From Halobacillus sp. Marseille-Q1614 (GTDB lineage Bacteria > Bacillota > Bacilli > Bacillales > Halobacillaceae): a DNA stretch of 64,000 bases. Below the pieces are notes generated by a model, which made no database searches, had not been told where the DNA came from, and saw only the letters and a list, made by a program, of their open reading frames with translations. The position numbers and the translations under genes were made by a program. Position 1 is the first letter of the stretch. Each line of letters starts with the position of its first letter. Shown here piece after piece: positions 45,588 through 59,913 of this stretch. The DNA lies in contig NZ_CADDWH010000001.1 in assembly GCF_902809865.1 (NCBI RefSeq), positions 2,790,001-2,854,000 on the forward strand, written 5' to 3'.

Positions 45588-46211
45588 TTAAAGCCTCTTT
45601 TCTCCTAGGATAGCAGCCGTATGATAATGCCTGGAATGTGGACCTCTTACAAGCTCGACATTGTGAAACCCCCGTTCCCTTGCTAGAGGGATAAATTTGT
45701 CTTTCATTAAACTTTCTATTCCTTCCCACTTTTCATCGTCTTTTCCATCACTAAGAGTTATGATGAAAGACCCTCCCGGTTTAAGGACCCGATGGATTTC
45801 AGAGACTGTATCAGGAAGCTGATCCCAGAAATAAATGGAATGAATGCTGAACACCTTATTAAAATGTTCACTTTGGAATGGGAGTTGTTTTACATCTCCT
45901 TCAACTAATTTAGCTCTTCCTTCAATGACTGCTTTTTTATTTCTCATGGCAGCTGACCGAATGAGAACCGGGGAAAGATCAATTCCTACCGCTTCCTTAA
46001 CATTATCTCGGCTTAATATATGCTTCATGGCATATCCCGCGCCGCACCCCAGCTCTAACACACTTTTATCTTCTATATTTCTTAGTAATTCAATGGTCCA
46101 TAATGTTTCTGGTTTATGCTGCCTGACCATTTTTTCGCCAAAATACATTCCTAGTAATCCGCGTGGTTTACCATACTGGTTATCTATTAAAGCCTTCATC
46201 TTGGTAATCAT
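45588..46211 (-). CDS. Class I SAM-dependent methyltransferase
   Basis: 207 residues. Motif I is KSVLELGCGAGYAMKHIL (about 49-66), AVGIDLSPVLIRSA follows, then GDVKQLPFQSEHFNKVFSIH (about 104-123) and VLKPGGSFIITLSDGKD. The pattern is of the methyltransf_11 group; substrate unknown. ATG 46211 has AGAAGGGAG upstream. Intact, unlike the methyltransferase at 39166. Confidence 0.87.
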   Translation of the reverse strand: MITKMKALIDNQYGKPRGLLGMYFGEKMVRQHKPETLWTIELLRNIEDKSVLELGCGAGYAMKHILSRDNVKEAVGIDLSPVLIRSAAMRNKKAVIEGRAKLVEGDVKQLPFQSEHFNKVFSIHSIYFWDQLPDTVSEIHRVLKPGGSFIITLSDGKDDEKWEGIESLMKDKFIPLARERGFHNVELVRGPHSRHYHTAAILGEKRL

Positions 46212-46305
46212 TTTTATTCTCCCTTCTTTTTAATGGAAGTGTAAAGTGAATTAGACAAGTATTCCCTTGAAATCCAACCTAGCAAATAAACCATTCATAA
46301 TTGTT

Positions 46306-46665
46306 TTAGTCCGCTTCAGTGATCTGTTTCTGCAGCTTCTTCGTCAGCTTGTTAAAAACTAACGTGTGCGAATGAGAAATCAGTTCTTCCAACAAGCCAT
46401 CGGGGAGGTCGGCCTCCAGGTAGATCGAGTTCCAGTGCGTTTTGTTCATGTAATAGCCGGGGATGATGCCTTCATATGTATCGCGCAGCACCTCGGCTCG
46501 TTCGGGGTCGCATTTTAACGAAATGATCGGTGTCCTTTCTGAGTCGCCGCCAACCATGGCGTACATTTTTGCGCCGACGTGGTAGCGGTCAGCGCTCCAT
46601 TCTTCCTTATAATCATGAGTTGTACCTTTTAATTTCATGCAATACCTGTGGATATGCTCTTTCAT
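46306..46665 (-). CDS. MmcQ/YjbR-family protein
   Basis: 119 residues of the CyaY-like YjbR fold: MKEHIHRYCMKLKGTTHDYK, KMYAMVGGDSERTPIISLKC, YEGIIPGYYMNKTHWNSIYL and HTLVFNKLTKKL. YMNKTHWNSI is the family signature; such proteins bind DNA or act in unknown processes. ATG 46665 follows GGGAGGGACC. Confidence 0.88.
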   Translation of the reverse strand: MKEHIHRYCMKLKGTTHDYKEEWSADRYHVGAKMYAMVGGDSERTPIISLKCDPERAEVLRDTYEGIIPGYYMNKTHWNSIYLEADLPDGLLEELISHSHTLVFNKLTKKLQKQITEAD

Positions 46666-46814
46666 CAGGGTCCCTCCCTGCCTTTTTTCTTATATTTTAC
46701 AGTTAAAAACGTTTTCCGGCTATAGACGGCTGGATTTACATTTTTATGAAATAGCAAAAATTGGAAAATACGTGCGAAATGACCGCCTCCTCCGCACGTA
46801 CCAGCTCCTAACGA

Positions 46815-46850
46815 AAAAAAAAGAGGATAACCTTATTGGTTATCCTCTTC
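46815..46850 (-). terminator. Terminator at the rex stop codon
   Basis: AAGAGGATAACC and GGTTATCCTCTT pair around AATAA, with a T-run after, on the minus strand. The left arm codes for the last Rex residues, and the stop TAA is in the loop. Confidence 0.93.
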
Positions 46851-47492
46851 TGATTCCCCATCTAGCGGGTAGTGTTTTAGAAAATAGACGAGCGCCTGCA
46901 GTTCAACCGCGAGATCGATGTGATGGACGCGTACGCTTGCTGGTACGGTAATCCTTGCTGGCGTAAAGTTCAGAACGCCGGAAATGCCAGCATCCACGAG
47001 ACGGTCAGCAATTCCCTGTGCGGCTGATACCGGAACAGTCAGGATGGCAACCGAGATGTTGTCCATATAATCCTCGAGCTCGTCGATGTGCTTAATCGGC
47101 ACACCGCCAACCGTTTCTCCGACCCGCTTCTCATCAGCATCAAAGGCGACTTTGATTTTCGTATTATTGTTTTTCGTAAAGTTATAGTTTAAAAATGCGG
47201 TTCCGAGGTTTCCGACACCGATCAGGGCAACGTTGGTCGTTTCATCCTGATCCAGTGTTTTTCTAAAAAAGGACAACAGGTGTTCAACGTTGTAGCCGTA
47301 GCCTTTTTTTCCGAGGGCTCCGAAGTAGGAGAAATCTCTGCGGATTGTCGCGGAATCGACTTTCACAGCTTCGCTGAGTTCTTTTGAGGAGACGCGCAGC
47401 TTGCCCTGGCTGTGCAGGTTGTTAATAAATCTGTAATATAGCGGCAAACGCTTTGCTGTAGCTTGTGGTATTTTTTGATTTTCGATATCCAT
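46833..47492 (-). CDS. rex: Redox-sensing repressor Rex
   Basis: 219 residues. The winged helix spans residues 1-80 ([40 protein letters not shown]). The Rossmann domain follows ([37 protein letters not shown]) and a domain-swapped C-terminal helix. Rex senses the NADH/NAD+ ratio and represses fermentation and respiration genes when NAD+ is abundant. ATG 47492 lies 20 bases after moaC, as in Bacillus, where moaC and rex are neighbours. Confidence 0.97.
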   Translation of the reverse strand: MDIENQKIPQATAKRLPLYYRFINNLHSQGKLRVSSKELSEAVKVDSATIRRDFSYFGALGKKGYGYNVEHLLSFFRKTLDQDETTNVALIGVGNLGTAFLNYNFTKNNNTKIKVAFDADEKRVGETVGGVPIKHIDELEDYMDNISVAILTVPVSAAQGIADRLVDAGISGVLNFTPARITVPASVRVHHIDLAVELQALVYFLKHYPLDGESEEDNQ

Positions 47493-47512
47493 TTGCTTGA
47501 AGGACCCTCCTT

Positions 47513-47998
47513 TTACCGATCGCTTCTCCGGTAATCCCCGTTTTTCCCGCCTGTTTTCTCCTCAAGGCAAGTGGGACCGATGACCATCCCTTTATCGACC
47601 GCTTTGCACATGTCGTAAACCGTCAGGGCGGTGGCGGATGCGGCCGTTAACGCTTCCATTTCAACTCCTGTGCTTCCTTTTGTTTTAACAGAAGCGTAAA
47701 TGATTAATCGATAGCCTGCGTCTACGTCCCATTGAAACGTAATGTCTACGCCTTTTAGTGATAAAGGATGGCACATCGGGATCCAATCGGGTGTTTTCTT
47801 AGCAGCCATGATGCCCGCTACCTGAGCGACAGCGAGTACGTCGCCTTTTTCCATTTCATCATGGGTAATCTTATGATAAATCTCTCCATTCACTTCGACA
47901 CTCGTGCGTGCAACCGCTGTACGCACCGTGTCTCCCTTAGCGGAGATATCCACCATGCGGGCTCGTCCTTGTTCATTAAAGTGAGTGAAATCTGCCAT
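47513..47998 (-). CDS. moaC: Cyclic pyranopterin monophosphate synthase MoaC
   Basis: 161 residues. It forms cyclic pyranopterin monophosphate, the first molybdenum cofactor intermediate, from the MoaA product. [20 protein letters not shown] opens the protein; [16 protein letters not shown] (about 71-86) and [20 protein letters not shown] with [20 protein letters not shown] carry the active-site residues. ATG 47998 is eight bases after AAGGAG. No other moa genes are in the window. Confidence 0.96.
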   Translation of the reverse strand: MADFTHFNEQGRARMVDISAKGDTVRTAVARTSVEVNGEIYHKITHDEMEKGDVLAVAQVAGIMAAKKTPDWIPMCHPLSLKGVDITFQWDVDAGYRLIIYASVKTKGSTGVEMEALTAASATALTVYDMCKAVDKGMVIGPTCLEEKTGGKNGDYRRSDR

Positions 47999-48158
47999 CC
48001 GTCTGACTCCTTTTGCTAGCATGTTGTTACTTGAAACAGTACTCTTATTTTACCAAAAAATCAAATAGAAGTCGTTAAGTGTTTCACAATCTCGAGTACC
48101 TGTCCTTGATCCTCTGATCCTACATAGGATACACTTATCTTGACTGAGGTGAAACTAC

Positions 48159-50090
48159 ATGATTCTCATGCAATTAAATCAATTAACGAAGCGTTTTGGT
48201 GCTGAGTTGATTTTAGAGAATATAAAATTAGAAGTACAGAAAAATGACCGTATCGCGATTGTCGGCCGTAACGGTGCCGGCAAGAGTACGCTGCTTAAAA
48301 TGATGGCTGGGGAAATGAGCTATGACAGCGGCGATATTTTCAAACCAAAAGAAGTAACCCTTGGCTACCTGGCGCAGAATACCGGCCTGCAATCGAGCGA
48401 TTCGATCTGGAGCGAGATGGAGAAGGTTTTTTCCCATTTTAAAAAGCTTGAGCAGGAATTGCGTTCTATGGAAGCCGATATGGCAGATCCGGATCTGCTT
48501 GAGAACCAGGACGCTTATCAGAAGCTGTTAAGCAGCTATGACCAGAAGCAGAACTATTTTAAAGAAGCCGGCGGCTATCAGTATGAAGCCGAGATTAAGT
48601 CCGTGCTGAATGGACTGAACTTCCGTGACTTTAACTGGAGCACACCAATCTCTTCCTTAAGCGGCGGGCAGAAAACTCGTCTTGCGTTAGGGAAACTGCT
48701 ATTAACGAAGCCGGATGTATTAATTCTTGATGAGCCGACAAACCACTTAGATATTGATACCCTTGCCTGGCTTGAAGGCTACCTTCAAGGCTATGATGGA
48801 GCAGTCGTCATCGTCTCGCACGACCGCTACTTTTTAGATGAGATCGTTAATACCGTATATGAAATCGCCTATCAGGGCTCAAAAAAATATCACGGCAACT
48901 ACAGCGATTATTTGAAAAAGAAAGAAGCCGATTATGAGCTTGAGCTGAAGAAATATGAAAAGCAGCAAGGCGAAATTAAGCGGATGGAAGATTTTATTCA
49001 AAAGAACATCGTCCGCGCGACGACGAGTAAACGAGCGCAAAGCCGGCGCAAGCTTCTTGAAAAAATGGATAAAATTGATAAGCCAAAGTCCGATCAGAAA
49101 TCTGCGACGTTCAGCTTTCAAGTGGAGAAGAAGAGCGGAAATGATGTACTGAAGCTGCGTGACCTGGCATTTCGCTATGATGGCGCGTCCAAATTTTTGT
49201 TCGAGGATCTTTCGCTCGATATTAACCGCGGTGATTCTTTTGCCCTGGTCGGTCCTAACGGTGTCGGAAAAACGACACTTCTTAAAACGATCATCGGCAA
49301 TTTTAAAGCAGCCAAAGGTGACATTAAGCTTGGCACGAATGTGGACATCGGCTACTATGATCAGGAACAGACGAAGCTTCACTCAAAGAAAACCGTGCTT
49401 AATGAGCTGTGGGATGACTATCCATTGAAAAATGAAAAGGACATCCGCACTATCCTCGGTAACTTTTTGTTCTCAGGAGAAGATGTCCTAAAACCCGTCT
49501 CCGCATTAAGCGGCGGTGAGAAAGCACGACTGTCGCTGGCTAAGCTGATGATGCAGCAATCGAACTTTTTAATCCTCGATGAACCGACAAACCACTTGGA
49601 TCTCGACAGTAAAGAAGTGCTTGAAGCAGCACTTGTGGATTACCCCGGGACCATTCTTTTCGTTTCGCACGACCGTTATTTTATTAACAAGATCGCTTCA
49701 CAGGTTGTCGAGATGCAGCCTTCTGAAACACGGGTTTTCCTTGGGGATTACGATTATTATGTCCAGAAAAAGCAGGAAGAGCAGGAACTGGAAGAACTCG
49801 AATCCGCCGACAAATTGGCGAACGAGCCGAAGACTGCACAGCCTGAGACGAAAAACAGCTTCGCTCAAGATAAAGCACAAAAGAGCGAAGACCGTAAGCG
49901 GAGACGCCGGATGGAAGAGATTGAAAAAGAAATCGAACAGCTTGAAGCAAAAATTGAAGAAAATGAACAGCTGCTCTGTGAGCCTGAAGTGTATCAGGAT
50001 CATGAGAAATCGCTTGAACTGACCGAAGAAAACCACAGCAGCCACGAAAAGATCGAAGCCCTCATGGAAGAATGGGAATCGCTCGACTAG
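48159..50090 (+). CDS. ydiF: ABC-F family ATPase YdiF
   Basis: 643 residues, two ABC domains without membrane segments. Domain 1: Walker A GRNGAGKSTLLKM (about 36), signature LSGGQKTRLALG, Walker B VLILDEPTNHLD. The linker holds IVRATTSKRAQSRRKLLEKM, the ABC-F arm that reaches the ribosomal P site. Domain 2: VGPNGVGKTTLLKTI, LSGGEKARLSLAK and FLILDEPTNHLD. The C-terminal ~80 residues are a charged coiled coil. ABC-F proteins resolve stalled ribosomes or protect them from antibiotics; YdiF is a housekeeping member. ATG 48159 follows GAGGTG. It is divergent from moaC. Confidence 0.95.
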   Translation: MILMQLNQLTKRFGAELILENIKLEVQKNDRIAIVGRNGAGKSTLLKMMAGEMSYDSGDIFKPKEVTLGYLAQNTGLQSSDSIWSEMEKVFSHFKKLEQELRSMEADMADPDLLENQDAYQKLLSSYDQKQNYFKEAGGYQYEAEIKSVLNGLNFRDFNWSTPISSLSGGQKTRLALGKLLLTKPDVLILDEPTNHLDIDTLAWLEGYLQGYDGAVVIVSHDRYFLDEIVNTVYEIAYQGSKKYHGNYSDYLKKKEADYELELKKYEKQQGEIKRMEDFIQKNIVRATTSKRAQSRRKLLEKMDKIDKPKSDQKSATFSFQVEKKSGNDVLKLRDLAFRYDGASKFLFEDLSLDINRGDSFALVGPNGVGKTTLLKTIIGNFKAAKGDIKLGTNVDIGYYDQEQTKLHSKKTVLNELWDDYPLKNEKDIRTILGNFLFSGEDVLKPVSALSGGEKARLSLAKLMMQQSNFLILDEPTNHLDLDSKEVLEAALVDYPGTILFVSHDRYFINKIASQVVEMQPSETRVFLGDYDYYVQKKQEEQELEELESADKLANEPKTAQPETKNSFAQDKAQKSEDRKRRRRMEEIEKEIEQLEAKIEENEQLLCEPEVYQDHEKSLELTEENHSSHEKIEALMEEWESLD

Positions 50091-50118
50091 CCGCCCTTAC
50101 TTAGGCGGCTTTTTTGTT
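50091..50118 (+). terminator. Terminator of ydiF
   Basis: GCCGCC and GGCGGC pair around CTTACTTA, followed by TTTTTTG, directly after the stop. Confidence 0.92.
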
Positions 50119-50146
50119 TGCATAGACTCGTATTGTCAGAATTTTA

Positions 50147-50320
50147 TTATCCACAGTGTTTTCAACATCTGTGAATTGATATATCGGTTCTCAACAACCT
50201 TATACACATTATCCACAGGTCAACATTAACTTATCCACAAAATGTTGGTATCGTTTTCTTGCTTGAAAAACCGCTCGTCTATTTATGTTATCCACTGCAT
50301 AAATATTCAATTGTGTATAA
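50147..50320. promoter_or_regulatory. DnaA-box cluster between ydiF and tsaD
   Basis: Six nine-base sites in 174 bases: TTATCCACA at 50147, 50209 and 50231; TTATACACA at 50200; TTATCCACT at 50288; and TTATACACA on the minus strand at 50312. Two further sites lie inside tsaD (TTATCCACA minus at 50642; TTTTCCACA at 50688). The gcp(tsaD)-ydiF interval is a known DnaA-box cluster in B. subtilis, used to titrate DnaA outside oriC. Conservation in this organism is seen directly; binding is inferred. Confidence 0.87.
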
Positions 50321-50330
50321 CTTTTACGAC

Positions 50331-50367
50331 AAAAAAAGACTTCCTTCTTGGTAAAAGGAAGTCTTTT
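50331..50367 (-). terminator. Terminator of the thiL-tsaD operon
   Basis: AAAGACTTCCTT and AAGGAAGTCTTT pair around a short loop; on the minus strand a T-run follows. It overlaps the end of tsaD by a couple of bases. Confidence 0.88.
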
Positions 50368-51397
50368 AAATATTCTTTCTTTCTCCGTACAATTCTAAGT
50401 CAAGACCTGGATTTGCATTTAAATCATAGCGGGCTCTATGGCCCTGACGATAAGCTACAGCGCCCGCCGCAGCAATCATCGCAGCGTTATCGGTACAAAG
50501 GTTAAGCGGTGGAATTAACAGCTCCATCTCTTCCCCTGCAAACTTTTCTTCCAACGCTTTCCTTAAGCCGCGGTTGGCTGCTACCCCGCCTGCTACAATG
50601 ACCTGTTTAACGTTATACTCTTTAGCCGCTTTGTACGCCTTTGTGGATAACACGTCAATGACACTTTCTTGAAAACTGGCGGCAACGTTTTCCACAGGTA
50701 TCGTTTCATTTTTCTGTTTCGCATTGTGCAGCTTGTTGATAACTGCTGATTTTAATCCACTAAAGCTGAAATCATATGAACCTTCCTCTAGCCAAGCCCG
50801 CGGAAAATCAATCGTCGCTTCTCCTGTCTGTGCCAGCTTGTCGATGTGCGGCCCTCCTGGATAAGGAAGTTTTAACGTACGGGCCACTTTATCATACGCT
50901 TCTCCTGCTGCATCATCCCGAGTTTCTCCAATCACTTCAAAAGATCCGTGATCCTTCATTAAAATAAGCTCTGTATGGCCTCCGGAAACGACGAGTGATA
51001 ACAGTGGAAACTCAAATTCCCTTTCCAAACGGTTGGCGTAAATATGGCCGGCAATATGATGAACGCCTAGAAGCGGCTTCTGTTTCGCAAATGCCAAAGC
51101 TTTGGCCGCATTAACACCGACGAGGAGTGCTCCAACGAGACCAGGCCCTTCGGTAACTGCAATAGCTTCGATATCATCCATCGTCAGCTCTGCCTGCTCA
51201 AGCGCTTCTTCGAGTGTTAAAGTGATTTGCTCAATATGATGACGGGAAGCAACTTCAGGGACCACTCCGCCAAAGCGCTTGTGACTCTCAATTTGAGAAG
51301 CTACAACGTTTGTGATCAGTTCTCGTTCATTTTTGACGATGGCGACGGCTGTTTCATCACAGCTTGTCTCAATCGCTAATATATATTGATCCTTCAT
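50366..51397 (-). CDS. tsaD: t6A transferase catalytic subunit TsaD
   Basis: 343 residues. [16 protein letters not shown] (ASKHA fold start), [20 protein letters not shown]-like segment, [15 protein letters not shown] (metal His residues) and [17 protein letters not shown]. It transfers threonylcarbamoyl from TC-AMP to A37 of ANN-decoding tRNAs, together with TsaB and TsaE encoded upstream. ATG 51397 overlaps the rimI stop (ATGA), so the genes are coupled. It is the last gene of the thiL-tsaE-tsaB-rimI-tsaD operon. Confidence 0.97.
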   Translation of the reverse strand: MKDQYILAIETSCDETAVAIVKNERELITNVVASQIESHKRFGGVVPEVASRHHIEQITLTLEEALEQAELTMDDIEAIAVTEGPGLVGALLVGVNAAKALAFAKQKPLLGVHHIAGHIYANRLEREFEFPLLSLVVSGGHTELILMKDHGSFEVIGETRDDAAGEAYDKVARTLKLPYPGGPHIDKLAQTGEATIDFPRAWLEEGSYDFSFSGLKSAVINKLHNAKQKNETIPVENVAASFQESVIDVLSTKAYKAAKEYNVKQVIVAGGVAANRGLRKALEEKFAGEEMELLIPPLNLCTDNAAMIAAAGAVAYRQGHRARYDLNANPGLDLELYGERKNI

Positions 51398-51840
51398 TTT
51401 AATCCCACCCACATGACTAATGCATCTTCCCCATTGTCTGTATAATAGTTTTTCCGAATGCCGCCCGGTACGAGCCCGAATTTTCGATATAAATGCTGGG
51501 CAGCCGTATTGGAGACACGCACCTCTAAGCTCAGTTGAATCGCTCCCATTTCAATCGCACTTTCAAATGAACGGCGAAACAGCTGATCTCCGTAGCCTTT
51601 GCCGCGATAATCAGGATGAATCGCGATGTTGGTGACGTGGGCCTCATCAATAATCAGCCACACCCCGCAGTAGCCGAAAACCCCGTTTTCGTCTTCAATG
51701 ACATAATAATGCGCGTAAGGGTTCGCATCTCCTAATTCGTTTAAAAAAGTTTCTTTAGACCATGGTACTGAAAAAGTGGCCTGTTCGACACGCTGCACTT
51801 GATCGAGATCACTTCTTGTCATTCTCCGAATATGTGCCAT
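51394..51840 (-). CDS. rimI: Ribosomal-protein-alanine acetyltransferase RimI
   Basis: 148 residues, GNAT family. [20 protein letters not shown] (about 68-87) is the acetyl-CoA loop; [20 protein letters not shown] (about 105-125) the RimI-type substrate region. It acetylates the N-terminal alanine of ribosomal protein S18. ATG 51840 follows AGGAGA and overlaps the tsaB stop as TGATG. Confidence 0.92.
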   Translation of the reverse strand: MAHIRRMTRSDLDQVQRVEQATFSVPWSKETFLNELGDANPYAHYYVIEDENGVFGYCGVWLIIDEAHVTNIAIHPDYRGKGYGDQLFRRSFESAIEMGAIQLSLEVRVSNTAAQHLYRKFGLVPGGIRKNYYTDNGEDALVMWVGLK

Positions 51841-52526
51841 CACTGCTTCTCCTGCTGAGCCAGCCACTTAGCCTCCGCTTCCGGCAGACGTAAGTAGTTA
51901 GGCACAAGCTCATGAACAGAGCCCGCTTCTTTTTCTGAAGCTGCCAGAGCCAGGTAAGCTGGCCTTGCGTAATGATAAGCCGCATCTGGAAAGACCGCCT
52001 GATCTCCTAAGACATCTGTGATCACTTCCCGGTGGATAGACAGGTCCTGACTAAGAAATAGAATTCGCTCACGATATTCCTTAAGGGTCTTAAGCCACTC
52101 TGTCAATAACACATTGGCTTCCTCTTTAACCGGCTGCAGCTTTTGATCATAGAGCCCGGTGTATACAAGGCCTCTTCGCGCATCGAAAAACGGACAGATC
52201 AACCCATCAAACAATCGCCCCTGGCTCGCTAATGCTTCTAAGCTTGATATTCCGACAACCGGAATGTTCAGCGACCAGGCCATCGTCTTAGCCGTTGTCA
52301 GGCCGATCCGCACGCCTGTGTAAGAACCAGGTCCTTTGGCCACAGCAATGCGGTCAAGCTCTTCAGGCTTTGTCTGTGTCTCTTTCATGAGCTGATCGAT
52401 CGCCGGCATCAGACGGACAGAATGGTTCTTTTTCACAAAAGTGACGTGTTCTCCAATTACGACACCATCTTTCACGACCGCGATTCCTAATATTTCATTT
52501 GACGTATCTATCCCTAACACGTTCAT
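51840..52526 (-). CDS. tsaB: t6A protein TsaB
   Basis: 228 residues, an inactive TsaD-like scaffold. VLGIDTSNEILGIAVVKDGV, VAKGPGSYTGVRIGLTTAKT and GISSLEALASQG are typical. It holds TsaD and TsaE together in threonylcarbamoyl-adenosine synthesis. ATG 52526 overlaps the tsaE end by four bases. Confidence 0.95.
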   Translation of the reverse strand: MNVLGIDTSNEILGIAVVKDGVVIGEHVTFVKKNHSVRLMPAIDQLMKETQTKPEELDRIAVAKGPGSYTGVRIGLTTAKTMAWSLNIPVVGISSLEALASQGRLFDGLICPFFDARRGLVYTGLYDQKLQPVKEEANVLLTEWLKTLKEYRERILFLSQDLSIHREVITDVLGDQAVFPDAAYHYARPAYLALAASEKEAGSVHELVPNYLRLPEAEAKWLAQQEKQ

Positions 52527-52975
52527 TCGTCCAGCTCCTTACATATCCTTTCAAAGTGTGGAGAGCGGGCTTCAAAGGTAATCTTGCGCGAGTCTTCTTC
52601 TAAGTATTCGATCGTAATCTCAAGCCGTTCCTTTGGCAAGTACTCTTCGATAAACTGCGGCCACTCCACGACTGTTACACCCTCGCCATGAAAATACTCT
52701 TCGAAACCGAGATCTTCATCGCTGTCCTCTAAACGGTAAACATCCATATGATAAAAAGGCATATGCCCCTTATACGCTTTCATGATTGTAAAAGTTGGGC
52801 TTTTTACAGTACGCGTTACCCCAAGCCCTTGCGCTAATCCTTTAGAAAACGTCGTTTTTCCAGCGCCCAGCTGACCTTCCAATGTGAGAACATCACCTGG
52901 GGTCAGCAGCCCGCCAAGCTTTTTCGCAAGCGCCATTGACTCTTCAGCGGTATGTGTCGTTATCGTCTTTTTCAT
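52523..52975 (-). CDS. tsaE: t6A ATPase TsaE
   Basis: 150 residues, P-loop protein. LTLEGQLGAGKTTFSKGLAQ (Walker A, about 31-50), VKSPTFTIMKAYKG (switch I) and FYHMDVYRLEDSDEDLGFEE; VTVVEWPQFIEEYLP closes the active site. ATP hydrolysis resets the TsaBD complex. ATG 52975 is chosen because AGAGGAT lies about ten bases upstream; GTG 52984 in the same frame is too near. It overlaps or abuts the thiL stop. Confidence 0.95.
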   Translation of the reverse strand: MKKTITTHTAEESMALAKKLGGLLTPGDVLTLEGQLGAGKTTFSKGLAQGLGVTRTVKSPTFTIMKAYKGHMPFYHMDVYRLEDSDEDLGFEEYFHGEGVTVVEWPQFIEEYLPKERLEITIEYLEEDSRKITFEARSPHFERICKELDE

Positions 52976-52976
52976 A

Positions 52977-53948
52977 TTAATCACGATCCTCTTGCAAATG
53001 GGTATAGCCCGACTTTTCTAAAAGACGGCGCTGATTATTTTTATATAAGTACACTTGCCCGTTAGATTGAGCAGCGGCCTCACACCAGCCTATCCGGGTC
53101 ACTTTAAGGTTTTCCTTTTCGGCTGCGTTTTGAACGAAGGACCAATCCTTTTCTGATACCGTCCCTAATAGTTCAAAGTCTTCCCCTCCAGCCAAAATCC
53201 AATCTTCATAATGATAGGGGAAAAGTTCCTGACTTTCTTTAGCGTATGGGAGTTTGGCAAAATCAAGATGAAGATCCACCCGGGCTTCTTCAGCAATTTC
53301 ATTCGATTCACTGGCGATTCCGTCACTGACATCATTTAAGCTGACCCGCGGCAATTCTTCCAGCCTTTTAGCAAAACGTATCCTTGGATCCGGGGTGCGA
53401 TGACGCCTGATAAGATACTCACTGGGCTTCTCTTTTAATAGACATTCAAGGCCTGCTCGTGCGTCACCTAATGTACCTGTAACAAACACAATGTCACCTT
53501 CACGCGCATCTCTTCGGTATCGGGCTTTGCCTTTAGCCGTAAACCCAATCACCGTAACAGAAACACACAGCTCTTTGCCAGACACCGTATCACCGCCGAT
53601 TAAATCCATCCGGTACTCATTAGCTAAACTCATCATGCCCCGGTAGAGCTCCTGCAATTCCTCTTCACTCCAATGAGGAGGCACAACTAATGAAACTAAG
53701 TAATATGCCGGAGTACTGCCCATCGCCGCTAAATCACTTAAATTAGCAGCCAGGGCGCGGTATCCAACGTGGTAAGGATCCATCGTTTTTTTAGAAAAAT
53801 GCACATCCTCTACCATTGTATCAACAGCTGTAACAATATCCTGTGACGTCTGTCGAAAAACGGCCGCATCATCGCTGATCCCTTTAATCAAAGAAGACTG
53901 GCGATAGGTGCGAGGCTGAATTGAATCGATAAAAGAAAACTCGTCCAT
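52977..53948 (-). CDS. thiL: Thiamine-monophosphate kinase ThiL
   Basis: 323 residues. It phosphorylates thiamine phosphate to thiamine diphosphate. GISDDAAVFRQTSQDIVTAV, VDTMVEDVHFSKKTMDPYHV, ALAANLSDLAAMGSTPAYYL and RMDLIGGDTVSGKELCVSVT carry the metal- and ATP-binding Asp residues; SLNDVSDGIASESNEIAEEA and WILAGGEDFELLGTV follow. First gene of the t6A operon, starting about 195 bases beyond the tRNA-Asp end, as in B. subtilis. Confidence 0.95.
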   Translation of the reverse strand: MDEFSFIDSIQPRTYRQSSLIKGISDDAAVFRQTSQDIVTAVDTMVEDVHFSKKTMDPYHVGYRALAANLSDLAAMGSTPAYYLVSLVVPPHWSEEELQELYRGMMSLANEYRMDLIGGDTVSGKELCVSVTVIGFTAKGKARYRRDAREGDIVFVTGTLGDARAGLECLLKEKPSEYLIRRHRTPDPRIRFAKRLEELPRVSLNDVSDGIASESNEIAEEARVDLHLDFAKLPYAKESQELFPYHYEDWILAGGEDFELLGTVSEKDWSFVQNAAEKENLKVTRIGWCEAAAQSNGQVYLYKNNQRRLLEKSGYTHLQEDRD

Positions 53949-54029
53949 AGGTTATGGCCCCCTCCGTGAACATCATTCACTCTCTCCATTATAGCAAGGA
54001 CGGGCCTTAAATTAAATTTGTGCATAACA

Positions 54030-54053
54030 AAAGCCTTAGGAAAACCCTAAGGC
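54030..54053 (-). terminator. Terminator of the rRNA-tRNA operon
   Basis: AGCCTTAGG and CCTAAGGCT pair around a short loop; on the minus strand TTTTGTT follows. It lies about 20 bases after the tRNA-Asp 3' end. Confidence 0.85.
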
Positions 54054-54071
54054 TGGAAATTTAAATGAAAA

Positions 54072-54148
54072 TGGCGGTCCGGACGGGACTCGAACCCGCG
54101 ACCTCCTGCGTGACAGGCAGGCATTCTAACCAACTGAACTACCGGACC
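54072..54148 (-). tRNA. tRNA-Asp (GTC)
   Basis: 77-base cloverleaf on the minus strand with anticodon loop CTGTCAC and encoded CCA. It is identical to the second tRNA-Asp at 60276. Last gene of the rRNA operon, matching trnE-Asp of B. subtilis. Confidence 0.97.
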
Positions 54149-54210
54149 ATTTTTTTATTTAAACAAAAAAATTTTTCAACTATACAAGTTGAATCACAGT
54201 TAAAAATAAT

Positions 54211-54288
<78 letters not shown>

Positions 54289-54337
54289 ATAATGTGGGTA
54301 AACTACTATTTAGTTCCCATAAAATTAAATTGTAAAA

Positions 54338-54452
54338 GACGAGGCAGCGTCCTACTCTCACGGGGATATACCCGACTACCATCGGCGCTGAAGAGCTTAA
54401 CTGCTGTGTTCGGCATGGGAACAGGTGTGACCTCTTCGCTATCGCCACCTCA
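54338..54452 (-). rRNA. 5S ribosomal RNA
   Basis: About 115 bases. The conserved TGGCGATAGCGAAGAGG start, CCATGCCGAACACAG and the closing complement to the 5' end are all present. Ends are approximate. Confidence 0.95.
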
Positions 54453-54555
54453 TCTATTATATGGAGGTAAACCCTCAAAACTGGATAAGACTGATTGGAA
54501 TCAAACCGTCATAATTTGTAGCTGCAACGCCTAGGCGTTTTCGCTTTTCTTTTAA

Positions 54556-57475
<2,920 letters not shown>

Positions 57476-57638
57476 TTTAAATCGTCGTGAAAAGACGTTT
57501 CTTACTTTGGTTTGATGTCTTGTCAAATCTTATCCAGTTTTCAAGGTTCACATTGAGAAGATCCTTTGATCTCTCAAAACTGAACAACCAACCATGTACG
57601 TCCTCCGAAGGAGACGGCTAAAAAGCCGTTCCTTTTAT

Positions 57639-59213
<1,575 letters not shown>

Positions 59214-59333
59214 AGTAGTTTGACTTGCTCATTTGCACACCGAATGTGCTTGTTTGAATTCTCTCTATATAATAGAAAGAATAAATTGACGTACTGGTTG
59301 GTTCGTTCAGTTTTCAAAGATCAAAATGCTTAA

Positions 59334-59410
<77 letters not shown>

Positions 59411-59434
59411 CAAATGGCATTCAACAGCTTATAA

Positions 59435-59508
59435 TGGAGCGGGTGAAGGGAATCGAACCCTCATCATCAGCTTGGAAGGCTGAGGTTTTACCACTAAACT
59501 ACACCCGC
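59435..59508 (-). tRNA. tRNA-Gly (TCC)
   Basis: 74 bases, anticodon loop CTTCCAA, CCA encoded. Confidence 0.96.
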
Positions 59509-59559
59509 AATATTAAATTAAGTGATAAGTAGATTTCCAGCGTTATGATAGAACTCTCA

Positions 59560-59636
59560 TGGTCGGGAAGACAGGATTCGAACCTGCGACCCCTTGGTCC
59601 CAAACCAAGTGCTCTACCAAGCTGAGCTACTTCCCG
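59560..59636 (-). tRNA. tRNA-Pro (TGG)
   Basis: 77 bases, anticodon loop TTTGGGA, CCA encoded. Confidence 0.96.
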
Positions 59637-59644
59637 TAAGTAAA

Positions 59645-59721
<77 letters not shown>

Positions 59722-59792
59722 CTTTTGAAGCGACATATTCTAATATATCATGCTCCAGCTTGAATTGCAATACTTTTTTTGAAAAAGCTTAG

Positions 59793-59876
<84 letters not shown>

Positions 59877-59913
59877 TAATTGATCAAGCAATTTGCAAAA
59901 GCTAATTACTAAG

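Noticed and set aside
48879-49382. 167-codon minus-strand frame opposite ydiF
   Set aside because: Antisense shadow of a confirmed ABC-F gene, with no start context.
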